Of a stretch of DNA of 38,786 nucleotides, positions 7,098 through 14,476 are shown piece by piece. Position 1 is the first letter of the stretch, and each line of letters begins with the position of its first letter. The notes below the pieces were generated by a model, which saw nothing but the letters and a program-made list of their open reading frames with translations, was not told the DNA's origin and searched no databases. A program made the translations under genes and the position numbers. Source of the DNA: Phycisphaerales bacterium (GTDB lineage Bacteria; Planctomycetota; Phycisphaerae; Phycisphaerales; UBA1924); contig CANHCQ010000030.1 in assembly GCA_947459215.1 (NCBI GenBank), positions 1 through 38,786 on the forward strand, in the 5' to 3' direction.

Positions 7098-7763
7098 ATG
7101 AAGATTGCAGCGTTTTCGTTGCTGGCAGCCGCGGGTCTCGCGGCTCCGGCGTTGGCCGGTGGCGACATCTCACTGGTGATTTCGGGCGGCCAGCTCGTGA
7201 CGACCAAGGTGAGCGAGAGCGGCGACCCGCTCGGGCCCGCGCGGGTTTTCAGCGGTCTCTTGACGGATGTTCTCGGCGATTTGTACAGCGATGAGCCGGG
7301 CATCCAGATCGAGGACGGCACGCTCACGCCGGGAACCGACCTGCGGTTCTACTTCAGCAAGGCCCTGCGTCAGTGGAACGGCAGCAGCTTCGCGACCGTT
7401 GCCGGTGGTTCGCTCTCAGCGACCTTCGGCCCGGCTACCAACAGCATCGTGACCCCCGGCAGCGACACCAACTCCGGCAACCTGCTCTTCCCGGTTGAGA
7501 CCCTCGGCGGCCTGCACGATCACCCGGACTGGGTGCTCGCCGGCCACACGCCCTCTGGCAGCGCGGAGTTCTTCCTCGTCGAGGCTCGATTCTCGTACGA
7601 CGGCAGCACCGACTCCGATCCGTTCTACATCGTCTTTGGCCTGAACGCGACTGAGGAGCAACTGGAAGAGGTCGAGGCCTGGGTCGAGACCAATGTCGTT
7701 CCCACGCCCGGTTCGCTCGCGCTCTTGGCGATGGCAGGCCTTGCCGCTCGCCGTCGTCGCTAA
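7098..7763 (+). CDS. Secreted HxH protein with PEP-CTERM-like tail; paralog of the preceding gene
   Basis: This encodes 221 residues with an AGGAGA ribosome site upstream. A signal peptide covers residues 1-20 (ALA-GGD). The body repeats the layout of the neighbour: 'GGDISLVISGGQLVT' opening, 'SDEPG', 'ALRQWNGSSF', the His140/His142 pair in 'GGLHDHPDWVL', 'FFLVEARFSY' and 'DPFYIVFGLN'. The C-terminus 'VPTPGSLALLAMAGLAARRR' is a PEP-CTERM/exosortase-type signal (motif, hydrophobic helix, Arg cluster), so this copy is probably processed and anchored differently from its paralog. A 103-base gap separates it from the upstream gene. It is probably in the same unit, with hairpins after its stop. 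Zinc binding by the HxH block is inferred. Confidence 0.8.
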   Translation: MKIAAFSLLAAAGLAAPALAGGDISLVISGGQLVTTKVSESGDPLGPARVFSGLLTDVLGDLYSDEPGIQIEDGTLTPGTDLRFYFSKALRQWNGSSFATVAGGSLSATFGPATNSIVTPGSDTNSGNLLFPVETLGGLHDHPDWVLAGHTPSGSAEFFLVEARFSYDGSTDSDPFYIVFGLNATEEQLEEVEAWVETNVVPTPGSLALLAMAGLAARRRR

Positions 7764-7786
7764 AGGACACTCGTGTCTGTAGATCG

Positions 7787-7892
7787 GGCGGTCTTGACCG
7801 CCGGGTTGGACATATCGCGCGGCGTTGGAGGGGACGCCGCAGATTCTCGTCGTGATCCCGCACTCGGGCGCTCCCAGCCCCGGGTGCGGGAT
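7787..7892 (+). terminator. Two hairpins between the secreted-protein unit and the ABC unit
   Basis: GGCGGTC-TT-GACCGCC (7787-7802) is followed by a 14-bp stem with one G-T pair, 7855-7868 against 7879-7892, with a 10-base loop. The second stem ends 8 bases before operator copy 2 and is followed by TACGCTTTT. They probably end the upstream unit. The weak T-run leaves room for a role in the leader of the ABC genes. Confidence 0.5.
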
Positions 7893-7900
7893 TACGCTTT

Positions 7901-7916
7901 TGAGAACGCGTTCTCA
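7901..7916. promoter_or_regulatory. Operator copy 2: perfect palindrome TGAGAACGCGTTCTCA
   Basis: A perfect 16-bp palindrome with the same TGAGAANNNNTTCTCA frame as the site at 5310-5325. It abuts the AGGAG ribosome site (7916-7920) of the ABC ATPase gene that starts at 7931. Binding here would block transcription at or just after the start site. Two matching sites heading two adjacent units argue for one shared repressor; Zur is the leading candidate from the gene content. Confidence 0.65.
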
Positions 7917-7930
7917 GGAGCACCATCCGC

Positions 7931-8605
7931 ATGTCAGAAGCCGCCCTTTCGATCCGGGATCTCGTCTTCAAGTACCGTGCCGCGGAGTCGTTCGAGCTGC
8001 GGCTCGGATCACTCGACCTCGCGGCTGGCGAGCAGGTGCTGCTCGCCGGTGGCTCGGGCACGGGCAAGAGCACGCTGCTGCAGCTCATCGCGGGGCTGAT
8101 GGACCCGGTCGGCGGATCGGTGCAGATCGCGGGGCGGGACATCCACTCGTTGCACGGCGCCTCGCGTGATCGCTTCCGCGGCACGCATGTCGGGATGATT
8201 TTCCAGACGTTCAATCTGTTGCAAGGCTTCACCGCGCTCGAGAACGTCCTCGCGGCTCTCATGTTCAGCGAGCTGCCCAGCGGGCAGCACCGCGAGCGGG
8301 CCGAGTCATTGCTCCGCTCGCTCGACATGCAGCGGATGCACGCGCGGGTCGAGGAACTCAGCGTCGGCCAGCAGCAGCGCGTCGCGGTCGCGCGAGCGGT
8401 GGCGTGCAAGCCGAGTCTGGTGCTGGCGGACGAGCCGACGGCGAGCCTCGACCCGGAGAACGCGGGGGCGGCGATTGATCTGATTGTCAAGACCTGCCGC
8501 GAGAATGGGGTGGCGCTCTTGTGTACGAGCCATGATCCGACGATGCGGCAGAAGTTCGGGCGCGTGGAAGCTCTGTCGGACCTGATCGCGGGAGGTGCGC
8601 GGTGA
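7931..8605 (+). CDS. ABC transporter ATP-binding protein (LolD/MacB family)
   Basis: This encodes 224 residues, the usual size for the family. All ATPase motifs are present: Walker A 'GGSGTGKST', Q-loop 'IFQTFNLLQ', signature 'LSVGQQQRVAVARA', Walker B 'LVLADEP' followed by 'TASLD', and the switch His in 'TSHD'. The family powers type VII (MacB/FtsX/LolCDE-like) mechanotransmission complexes, which move lipoproteins or periplasmic substrates without classical transport through the membrane domain. The AGGAG site lies 10 bases upstream of the ATG, directly against operator copy 2. Its stop overlaps the permease start by 4 bases (GTGA), so the two are translationally coupled. Gene order ATPase-permease-DUF3299 resembles the zinc-responsive PA4063-PA4066 operon of Pseudomonas aeruginosa. 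Confidence 0.93.
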   Translation: MSEAALSIRDLVFKYRAAESFELRLGSLDLAAGEQVLLAGGSGTGKSTLLQLIAGLMDPVGGSVQIAGRDIHSLHGASRDRFRGTHVGMIFQTFNLLQGFTALENVLAALMFSELPSGQHRERAESLLRSLDMQRMHARVEELSVGQQQRVAVARAVACKPSLVLADEPTASLDPENAGAAIDLIVKTCRENGVALLCTSHDPTMRQKFGRVEALSDLIAGGAR

Positions 8606-9927
8606 ACGACTTCACAATCATCCGCCGAAGCCTGTCGGCACGCACGCTCTCGACCGTCTTCACGACCCTTTCGGTCGCGGTTGCGGTGGGACTCATGCTG
8701 GTCCTGCTCATGATGCGCGACAGCGGGCGCAAGGCCTTCGAGCGCGGCAGCGGCAACATGCACCTGCTCGTCAGCGCGGAGAGCGATCCGCTTACCAGCA
8801 TTCTCAACTCGGTCTTTTACGCCAATCCGCCACGCCGCCCGATCGAGTGGCCCAAGTTCCAGCAGCTCCAGCGCGTCGCGCCGTGGGAGTTCTTTATCCC
8901 CGTGCAGATGGGTGATTCGTACCGCGGCCTACCCGTGATCGCGAGCACGTCGGAGATCTTCTCGAAGTTCAAGCCCGATGCCGAGCAAGCCTGGAAGCTG
9001 CGCGACGGGCGGTTCTTTGAGAAGGAGTTCGAGATCGTGCTGGGCTCCAAGGCCGCGGCGGAGACGGGGCTGAAGATCGGCGATGAGGTCGCGCTGACGC
9101 ACGGCGCTCCCAAGCGCGGCGAGGCCGACAAGGACGCCCCCGCGCCGCATGTTCACGATGAGTTCAAGTTCAAGGTGGTGGGGGTGCTCGAGCCGACCGG
9201 CAGCGCCCACGATCGCGCTCTGTTTATCGATGTCGTCGGCGGATGGATCATCCACGCCCACGACCGCCGCGAGGCAGAGGCCCACGCGGCCCACGGCGGC
9301 GATGAGCACGATCACCACGACCACGGCCTCGAGACTACCGCGGAAGACCTGACCGACGAGGATCGCAAGATCACCGCGGTCTACGCCCGCGTGGCGACCC
9401 GCCCCGGCAGTGATGCCTCGGCCATGATCCCGCCGACCTTCGCCCGCCTGCGTGCCGACCCGACCATCCAGGTCGCTCAGCCGACCCAAGAGATCAACAA
9501 GCTCTTCCAGATCGTCGGCAGCGTCGATCAGATCCTGCTCGCGATGGCGGGCGTGGTGATGGCTAGTTCGGGCGTGTCGATCTTGCTCGCGCTGTACAAC
9601 TCGATGGAGCAGCGGCGTCGGCAGATCGCGGTGCTGCGGGTGCTGGGGGCGAGCCGCGGCAGGATCTTCCGGCTCGTGCTCGCCGAGTCGATCGTGCTGG
9701 GACTGATCGGCTCGGCGATCGGAGTCGCGGTGGCGTTCGTCGGCGTGCGGCTTGTGACCGCGGCCATGAAGGAGCGGCTGGGCCTGGTGATCGACGCCGG
9801 GATCGAGCCCCGGATCGGGGCACTCGTGGTGGCCGGAGCGATTATGCTGGCCGGGGTCGCCGGGCTCTTGCCAGCCATCGTGGCGTACCGCACGAGCGTG
9901 GCGAAGAATCTGAGGCCCTTGGGGTGA
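8602..9927 (+). CDS. FtsX/MacB-type ABC permease with histidine-rich periplasmic loop
   Basis: This encodes 441 residues with a GTG start overlapping the ATPase stop. The topology is that of MacB/FtsX: one N-terminal helix (about 16-37), a large periplasmic domain, and three C-terminal helices (about 305-335, 355-385, 405-430). The coupling segment 'EQRRRQIAVLRVLGASRGRI' (336-355) is typical. The periplasmic domain carries His183 and His185 ('PHVHDEF') and a cluster between residues 218 and 241 with eight His and several Asp/Glu ('HGGDEHDHHDHG'). Such loops are common in zinc transporters and zinc-storage proteins and point to metal binding. Substrate is unknown; zinc mobilisation is inferred from the loop, the operator and the neighbours. 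Confidence 0.9.
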   Translation: MNDFTIIRRSLSARTLSTVFTTLSVAVAVGLMLVLLMMRDSGRKAFERGSGNMHLLVSAESDPLTSILNSVFYANPPRRPIEWPKFQQLQRVAPWEFFIPVQMGDSYRGLPVIASTSEIFSKFKPDAEQAWKLRDGRFFEKEFEIVLGSKAAAETGLKIGDEVALTHGAPKRGEADKDAPAPHVHDEFKFKVVGVLEPTGSAHDRALFIDVVGGWIIHAHDRREAEAHAAHGGDEHDHHDHGLETTAEDLTDEDRKITAVYARVATRPGSDASAMIPPTFARLRADPTIQVAQPTQEINKLFQIVGSVDQILLAMAGVVMASSGVSILLALYNSMEQRRRQIAVLRVLGASRGRIFRLVLAESIVLGLIGSAIGVAVAFVGVRLVTAAMKERLGLVIDAGIEPRIGALVVAGAIMLAGVAGLLPAIVAYRTSVAKNLRPLG

Positions 9928-10051
9928 GTCGATGTCGGACTTCGGATGGGCGATGGCGGATGGGAAAGCAGGCAGCCAGTGGCTGGCGAGCCTGTAGAAC
10001 GAACTTGTCGAAGGTGATTCGGACGATGTCGTTGGTTGGGTTGTCCTAGGT

Positions 10052-10076
10052 GGGTTGTCTTGGGTGGGTGCAAGGG
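10052..10076 (+). other. Potential G-quadruplex over the ribosome site of the DUF3299-like gene
   Basis: Four GGG tracts at 10052-10054, 10062-10064, 10066-10068 and 10074-10076 have loops of 7, 1 and 5 bases. A fifth GGG lies at 10038-10040, and the segment contains an imperfect direct repeat (GGGTTGTCCTAGGT / GGGTTGTCTTGGGT). The last tract is part of the GGGAG ribosome site of the gene starting at 10084. Folding in vivo is untested. Confidence 0.35.
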
Positions 10077-10083
10077 AGCGAAC

Positions 10084-10860
10084 ATGCTGAGCCTGGTTGT
10101 GATGATGGGTCTTCACGTGTCGCTCGCCGCCGAGCCCGCTGCGATGACGTCTCCCGAAGCGAACCGGGGCGTCCCCGCCCCGGCGCAGGTCGCCGCCGAA
10201 CCTGCTTCGAGCCAGACCACGCAAGCGAAGACAGAAACGACACCCGCTGCCGCGCCCGCGGCTGCAACGCCTGCCGCCAAGCCCGAAGCCAAACCGGAGG
10301 CCAAGCCCGAAGAAGCCAAGAAGCCCGCCGCCAACCCGCCCGCGACGCTTGCGGAACTGAAAGAGCAGTTCCCGACCATCAAGGCAACGCAGAAGGACGA
10401 CGGCACGTTCGTCATCGACGAGAAGTTCGCCGTCACCGGCAAGGGGACCACGGACAACCCGTACGTCGTGACGTGGGAGCATCTGGTCTCGGTGTCGGAG
10501 CTCTACGACCCCAAGCGCGGCCAGAAGAAGCTGCCAGACCGCGTCATGTTCCTCGACGGCGCGTACGTCACCATCACCGGCTACGTCGCGTTCCCGCTGT
10601 ATGTCTCCGAGCCCAAGGAGCTGCTCTGCATGCTCAATCAGTGGGACGGCTGCTGCATCGGCGTGCCCCCCACGCCCTACGACGCGATCGAGGTGAAGCT
10701 GAAGGACTCGGCGACCAAAGAGCAGCGCATGACAACCTTCGGGACGGTGAGCGGCAAGCTGTTCGTGAAGCCGTACCTGGTAGGCGACTGGCTGGTGGGG
10801 CTGTATCTGATGGAAGAGGCGAGCATGGGCAAGCCGAAGCCTTCGAACGCGGGGACGTGA
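10084..10860 (+). CDS. Secreted DUF3299-like protein
   Basis: This encodes 258 residues. The ATG at 10084 is preferred because it gives a signal peptide (MLSLVVMMGLHVSLAAE) and has GGGAG 6-10 bases upstream. Residues about 20-95 are an Ala/Pro/Lys/Glu-rich linker with repeated KPEAKPE units. The C-terminal domain (about 130-255) has 'VVTWEHLVSV', 'VTITGYVAFPL', 'ELLCMLNQWDGCCIGVPPTP' and 'FGTVSGKL'. This is the layout of DUF3299: a hydrophobic strand, a Cys near a PP(x)P turn, and a V.G.L strand. DUF3299 proteins occur beside MacB-like ABC systems, including the Zur-controlled PA4066. The adjacent Cys pair could bind metal. It probably belongs to the upstream ABC unit despite the 156-base gap; its function is not established. 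Confidence 0.75.
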   Translation: MLSLVVMMGLHVSLAAEPAAMTSPEANRGVPAPAQVAAEPASSQTTQAKTETTPAAAPAAATPAAKPEAKPEAKPEEAKKPAANPPATLAELKEQFPTIKATQKDDGTFVIDEKFAVTGKGTTDNPYVVTWEHLVSVSELYDPKRGQKKLPDRVMFLDGAYVTITGYVAFPLYVSEPKELLCMLNQWDGCCIGVPPTPYDAIEVKLKDSATKEQRMTTFGTVSGKLFVKPYLVGDWLVGLYLMEEASMGKPKPSNAGT

Positions 10861-10871
10861 GGAGGGGTGGG

Positions 10872-12050
10872 GTGAGGGCTGAAGCGGCACCGAGTCAGCG
10901 TTTCTCTGTTGCGATTCCAATCGCTTGCGCGACGATCGCGACGCTTGGGCTCGTGGACGCGGTCGTGCCCTGGATCTTGGAGCCGGTCTGGCTGGTGCAG
11001 GGGCTGGTTCGTGTCTGGTCGCGGATGTTGCCGCTTCTGGTGCCGTGGCTTCTCCTGTTCGAGACGCAGAGACGCCGCGGCGAATCGTTGCATTGTCCGC
11101 GGTGCGACTACGAATTCGATTACGGACCCGATGGATCCGTTGATCATCCTTCGAATTGCCCAGAGTGCGGGGCCGAGTGGCTCGAGAAACTCGTGAAGGG
11201 CCGCAAGGCGCCCTCCCGATGGCGACTCTGGGTTTATACCGGCAGCCTGCTCTGCGGTCTCATGGTGCTGCTCGCGTCGGCGAGCCGCGAGCGATCGTGG
11301 ATGACGGCGTACGCGCCGACCCGTGTTCTGCTGCACCACCTCGCGAGCGCGCCAGCGATCGGAGCCCGGGAAGTGGACGCGGTTTGGGGCGAGCTTGCGA
11401 ATCGAACACTGGACCCGAGCACGGAGGCGGCACTGGTCAACCAGATCGTGGATTCGGTCCGCGGCAGCCGGCGTGGACCAGCAAGCGTCGAGATGCATCG
11501 GTGGTTCGAGGGCGTCATCCAGACCGGTCGCGTGCCGCAGAATGTTGTGGACCGGTACCTTGAAAACCGTGTCTCCGCGACGCTCGAGCTCAGCTCGCTT
11601 ACCGATGGCGCTGCGGAAGTGTTGCTGCGCGTCATCGATCACGATTGGGAGGGCTACGGCAAGCTGAAGCCCGTCTTGGCAAGGTGCTGGATCGAACCTT
11701 CGGGTGTTGAGCTTGCCGCACAGGACGGCTGGTACGGGGCGCGTTTTGGGTTCCCGGCGACCGACAAGCTTCGTGGCTCGTTCGTGATGACGGCTCCCAT
11801 CATCGCGCCGACGCATCCTTCCATACGAGTACCGATCCCGCCTGACTTGGTGACGCCCCAGGGAATAAAGCAGAGAAACGAGCAGGCCGGGAAGGTGCGT
11901 GCAACCGTGTGGCTTTTCTGGTCGCCACAAAACGTCCGGTCGAGCCGTGTGCCGCCCGAGGCTCTGGTCGCGGACCAAACGCTCGATCCGACGATCCGGC
12001 TCATTCGGACCTTCGAGCTTGAGGTATCGCTCCCAACGGCGACACCCTGA
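10872..12050 (+). CDS. Zinc-ribbon membrane protein of unknown function
   Basis: This encodes 392 residues from a GTG with GGAGGGG a few bases upstream, 11 bases after the DUF3299-like gene, so the two are probably co-transcribed. Two hydrophobic segments at about 12-65 are followed by a CxxC-x17-CxxC ribbon (Cys75, Cys78, Cys96, Cys99: 'CPRCDYEF' and 'CPECGAEW'), a third helix at about 117-137 and a C-terminal domain of about 250 residues that I do not recognise. Membrane proteins with one short zinc ribbon are common in Planctomycetota and usually have no known role. The four-Cys site is intact and would bind zinc; any link to the putative zinc locus rests on position. Confidence 0.75.
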   Translation: MRAEAAPSQRFSVAIPIACATIATLGLVDAVVPWILEPVWLVQGLVRVWSRMLPLLVPWLLLFETQRRRGESLHCPRCDYEFDYGPDGSVDHPSNCPECGAEWLEKLVKGRKAPSRWRLWVYTGSLLCGLMVLLASASRERSWMTAYAPTRVLLHHLASAPAIGAREVDAVWGELANRTLDPSTEAALVNQIVDSVRGSRRGPASVEMHRWFEGVIQTGRVPQNVVDRYLENRVSATLELSSLTDGAAEVLLRVIDHDWEGYGKLKPVLARCWIEPSGVELAAQDGWYGARFGFPATDKLRGSFVMTAPIIAPTHPSIRVPIPPDLVTPQGIKQRNEQAGKVRATVWLFWSPQNVRSSRVPPEALVADQTLDPTIRLIRTFELEVSLPTATP

Positions 12051-12097
12051 CGCTGTCTGGCGTGTGCAATCTCAGGTCCTCGTTGCTACCCTCGACC

Positions 12098-12760
12098 ATG
12101 CCCCTCACCCGTGAACAGATCACCCAGCGTGCGGCCAAGGAACTTCGCGACGGATTCATCGTCAACCTTGGCATCGGCATGCCCACGCTGGTCGCCAATT
12201 ACGTCCCCGCCGGGATGGACATCTGGCTGCAATCCGAGAACGGGCTGCTCGGCATGGGACCCTTCCCGAGCGAGGCCGAGGTCGATGCCGATCTCATCAA
12301 CGCGGGTAAGCAGACCGTCACCGCCCGCAGCGGGGCGAGCTTCTTCTCGAGCGCCGACTCCTTCGCCATGATCCGCGGCGGGCACGTCGATCTCACCATC
12401 CTCGGCGCCATGCAGGTCAGCCAGGAAGGCGACCTCGCCAACTGGATGGTCCCCGGCAAGCTCGTCAAAGGCATGGGCGGCGCGATGGACCTCGTCGCCG
12501 GCGCGAAGAAAGTCATCGTCACCATGGAGCACGTCGCCAAGGGCGACGCGGCCAAGGTCGTGAAGCAGTGCTCGCTGCCTCTCACAGGCAAACGCTGCGT
12601 CGACATGCTCATCACCGACCTGTGCGTGATGGAGATGGATCCCGACAAGCGCCGATTCATCCTCACCGAGCTCGCTCCCGGCGTCACGGTCGAAGAGATC
12701 AAGAAGAAGACCGAGGCCGAGTTCATCGTGAGCCCGAACCTGAAGACGGTCGCGGTGTGA
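12098..12760 (+). CDS. scoB: 3-oxoacid CoA-transferase subunit B
   Basis: This encodes 220 residues, the usual length. Family I CoA-transferases move CoA from succinyl-CoA or acetyl-CoA to a 3-oxoacid through a glutamyl-CoA thioester; subunit B supplies that Glu, here Glu47 in '[11 protein letters not shown]'. Also present are '[13 protein letters not shown]' near the N-terminus, '[15 protein letters not shown]', '[14 protein letters not shown]' and 'SPNLK' at the end. The ATG at 12098 fits the family start (MPLTREQI). Subunit A, normally adjacent, is at 27470-28267 on the other strand. Whether the pair uses acetoacetate or 3-oxoadipate cannot be told. The next gene starts 5 bases after the stop. 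Confidence 0.94.
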   Translation: MPLTREQITQRAAKELRDGFIVNLGIGMPTLVANYVPAGMDIWLQSENGLLGMGPFPSEAEVDADLINAGKQTVTARSGASFFSSADSFAMIRGGHVDLTILGAMQVSQEGDLANWMVPGKLVKGMGGAMDLVAGAKKVIVTMEHVAKGDAAKVVKQCSLPLTGKRCVDMLITDLCVMEMDPDKRRFILTELAPGVTVEEIKKKTEAEFIVSPNLKTVAV

Positions 12761-12764
12761 AGTC

Positions 12765-13907
12765 GTGACCGTCTTCGACTCCCATCTCGATCTCGCGTAC
12801 CTCGCGGTGAACGGCCGCGACATGATGCACGCCGATCCGCTGGCTTCGGGCGGGCCGGATCAGCCCGGGTGTGTGACGCTGCCTTCGCTGCGTGAGGGCA
12901 ACGTGCGATTCGCCTTGGGCACGATCTTCACCGAGGTTGGAGGCAAGGGGCCAGAGTCGTATCCGCCGGGGGATTCGCCCGAGGCGATCGAGCGGGCGTT
13001 TGCGGTGGGGCGGGCGCAGCTCGAGGTGTACCGCACGTGGCGGGACCGCGGGCTGATCGCGATGGACCTGCGGGAATCGCTGCGGGTCGAGGCCGGGACG
13101 GGGGCGATCCGCGGCGGGATGGGTGTGGCGGAAGTCGTGCCGCCATCGTTGCGGGAGCGGATCGACAAGGCGACCGGGCCGCGGCAACCGGCACTTCGCA
13201 TCGGCGTGCTGATCGAGGGCGCGGACGTCATCAAGACGCCGTCGCAGCTCGAATGGTGGGCCTCGCAGGGCGTCGTCGCCATCGGTCTCTGCTGGGCCAA
13301 GGACTCACGCTACGCGACCGGCAACGCGATCGACCCGGCGACCAATCGCGTCGGGCTGACGCCGGCCGGGCGTGAACTGATCAAGGAGATGGACCGCCTC
13401 GGCGTGGTGCCGGATCTGGCGCATCTGTCGGACCGGGCCTGCGATGAACTGCTGGAAGCGACGAGCAAGCCGGTGATCGCGTCGCACTCCAATTGCCGCG
13501 CGATTGTGGGGAGCGAGCCGCAGGTAGCGTCGCCGACGGCCCCGAACCTCCAGCGCCATCTCCGCGACGACACGATCCGCGAGATCGCCCGGCGGGGCGG
13601 GGTGATCGGGATCAACCTGCTCAGCCAGTTCATCTTGCCCGGCGGGCGCCGCGATCGGCGGGCGACGGTGGACGAGACGATCGCGCACATCGAGCGGGTC
13701 TGCGAGCTGACCAACTCACGCCGCCACGTGGGCCTGGGCAGCGACGCCGACGGCGGGATCACCCGCGAGCGGCTGCCGCTGGGGATTGACCTGCCGCGGG
13801 ACTACACGAGGCTGCTCGACGGCCTGGCCCGCCGCGGGTGGAGCGAGGACGACGTGCGGGGGTTCGCATGCGAAAATTGGTGTCGATTCTGGGCTGACCG
13901 TGGCTAA
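12765..13907 (+). CDS. Membrane dipeptidase family (peptidase M19)
   Basis: This encodes 380 residues from a GTG start. M19 enzymes are two-zinc TIM-barrel hydrolases that cleave dipeptides, sometimes with D-residues or beta-lactam activity. The metal-site motifs are visible: His7 and Asp9 in 'DSHLDLAYLA', 'LVPDLAHLSDRACDELL' (written VVPDLAHLS in this protein), 'PVIASHSNCRAI', and 'VGLGSDADGG' near the C-terminus. No signal peptide is seen, so it is probably cytoplasmic. It starts 4 bases after scoB, so the two are likely one transcript, although no metabolic link is evident. Confidence 0.9.
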   Translation: MTVFDSHLDLAYLAVNGRDMMHADPLASGGPDQPGCVTLPSLREGNVRFALGTIFTEVGGKGPESYPPGDSPEAIERAFAVGRAQLEVYRTWRDRGLIAMDLRESLRVEAGTGAIRGGMGVAEVVPPSLRERIDKATGPRQPALRIGVLIEGADVIKTPSQLEWWASQGVVAIGLCWAKDSRYATGNAIDPATNRVGLTPAGRELIKEMDRLGVVPDLAHLSDRACDELLEATSKPVIASHSNCRAIVGSEPQVASPTAPNLQRHLRDDTIREIARRGGVIGINLLSQFILPGGRRDRRATVDETIAHIERVCELTNSRRHVGLGSDADGGITRERLPLGIDLPRDYTRLLDGLARRGWSEDDVRGFACENWCRFWADRG

Positions 13908-14006
13908 AGGCTTGCGGCTGATCGGGTTCCGCGTCCTGAACGTTGCGTGAATCGCGTCTGAAGGTCCTATAACAATATGGTCTGTCGGAATCTGGATACG
14001 CAGAAC

Positions 14007-14035
14007 TTGCGGGACGCATCCGCCGTATGTATATT
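14007..14035 (+). promoter_or_regulatory. Promoter of the glycine-zipper gene
   Basis: -35 TTGCGG (14007-14012), a 17-base spacer and -10 TATATT (14030-14035) in a locally AT-rich stretch. It predicts a leader of about 70 bases before the ATG at 14112. A second possible -10 (TATAAC) lies near 13970. Confidence 0.55.
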
Positions 14036-14111
14036 GAAGACTAACATCGTACAGCAACGCGGGCCCGGTATGGCGGTGTATCGCACGCCGGGGCCGCACC
14101 AGGAGCGAGTC

Positions 14112-14390
14112 ATGTTCAGGGGTCAAGTGAGCCATCGTCGGAGTTCCCTGCCGGGCGTCAAGACGCTGTCCGCGGCGGTGATCGCCGGCGGCCTCACGCT
14201 GGGCAGCGCGGGATGCAACAACGCCTTGGAGGGTGGCCTCAGCGGCGCCGGTCTCGGTGCCTTGACGGGTATGGCCGTCGGCAGCGCCTTTGGTCACATG
14301 GGCAGCGGTGCGGCGATCGGTGCCGCGGCGGGTGCCCTGGGCGGCGTGATCATCGGCGATCAGAACGAGCGTCGGTCGCGCGGCTATTGA
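14112..14390 (+). CDS. Small glycine-zipper membrane/lipoprotein-like protein
   Basis: This encodes 92 residues with AGGAG 7 bases upstream. The N-terminus is basic, then a hydrophobic stretch ends in 'GSAGCNN', a weak lipobox, so this may be a lipoprotein. Residues about 42-80 are a glycine zipper with many G-x3-G steps ('GAGLGALTGMAVGSAFGHMG', 'AAIGAAAGALGGVIIG'), as in the Gly-zipper domain proteins (SlyB/YMGG-like) of cell envelopes. The tail is short and charged. It stands alone between its own promoter and a strong terminator. Its specific role is unknown. Confidence 0.8.
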   Translation: MFRGQVSHRRSSLPGVKTLSAAVIAGGLTLGSAGCNNALEGGLSGAGLGALTGMAVGSAFGHMGSGAAIGAAAGALGGVIIGDQNERRSRGY

Positions 14391-14418
14391 GCCCGCGGGT
14401 GCAACGTTGTTTTCAATC

Positions 14419-14449
14419 AACCCCGCAACTGCGGGGTTGTTTTTTTTTT
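14419..14449 (+). terminator. Strong rho-independent terminator
   Basis: AACCCCGC-AACT-GCGGGGTT followed by G and ten T residues, 28 bases after the glycine-zipper stop. It also lies 27 bases before the end of the convergent cysteine dioxygenase gene. Confidence 0.93.
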
Positions 14450-14476
14450 GGCGAGATGGCCGGAGAAGCGGTGGGC

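Noticed and set aside
10050..10871. N-terminal extension of the zinc-ribbon protein into the DUF3299-like gene
   Set aside because: In this frame the codons before GTG 10872 read as Arg/Ala/Gly-rich shadow of the DUF3299-like gene. GTG 10872 has its own ribosome site.
8929..10920. A 663-residue open frame on the minus strand
   Set aside because: It is antisense to the permease and the DUF3299-like gene, is His/Arg/Gly-rich low complexity and has no motif.
13908..14111. Possible tRNA or small RNA gene before the glycine-zipper gene
   Set aside because: No cloverleaf pairing or T-loop could be found; the segment is better explained by the promoter at 14007-14035 and a short leader.
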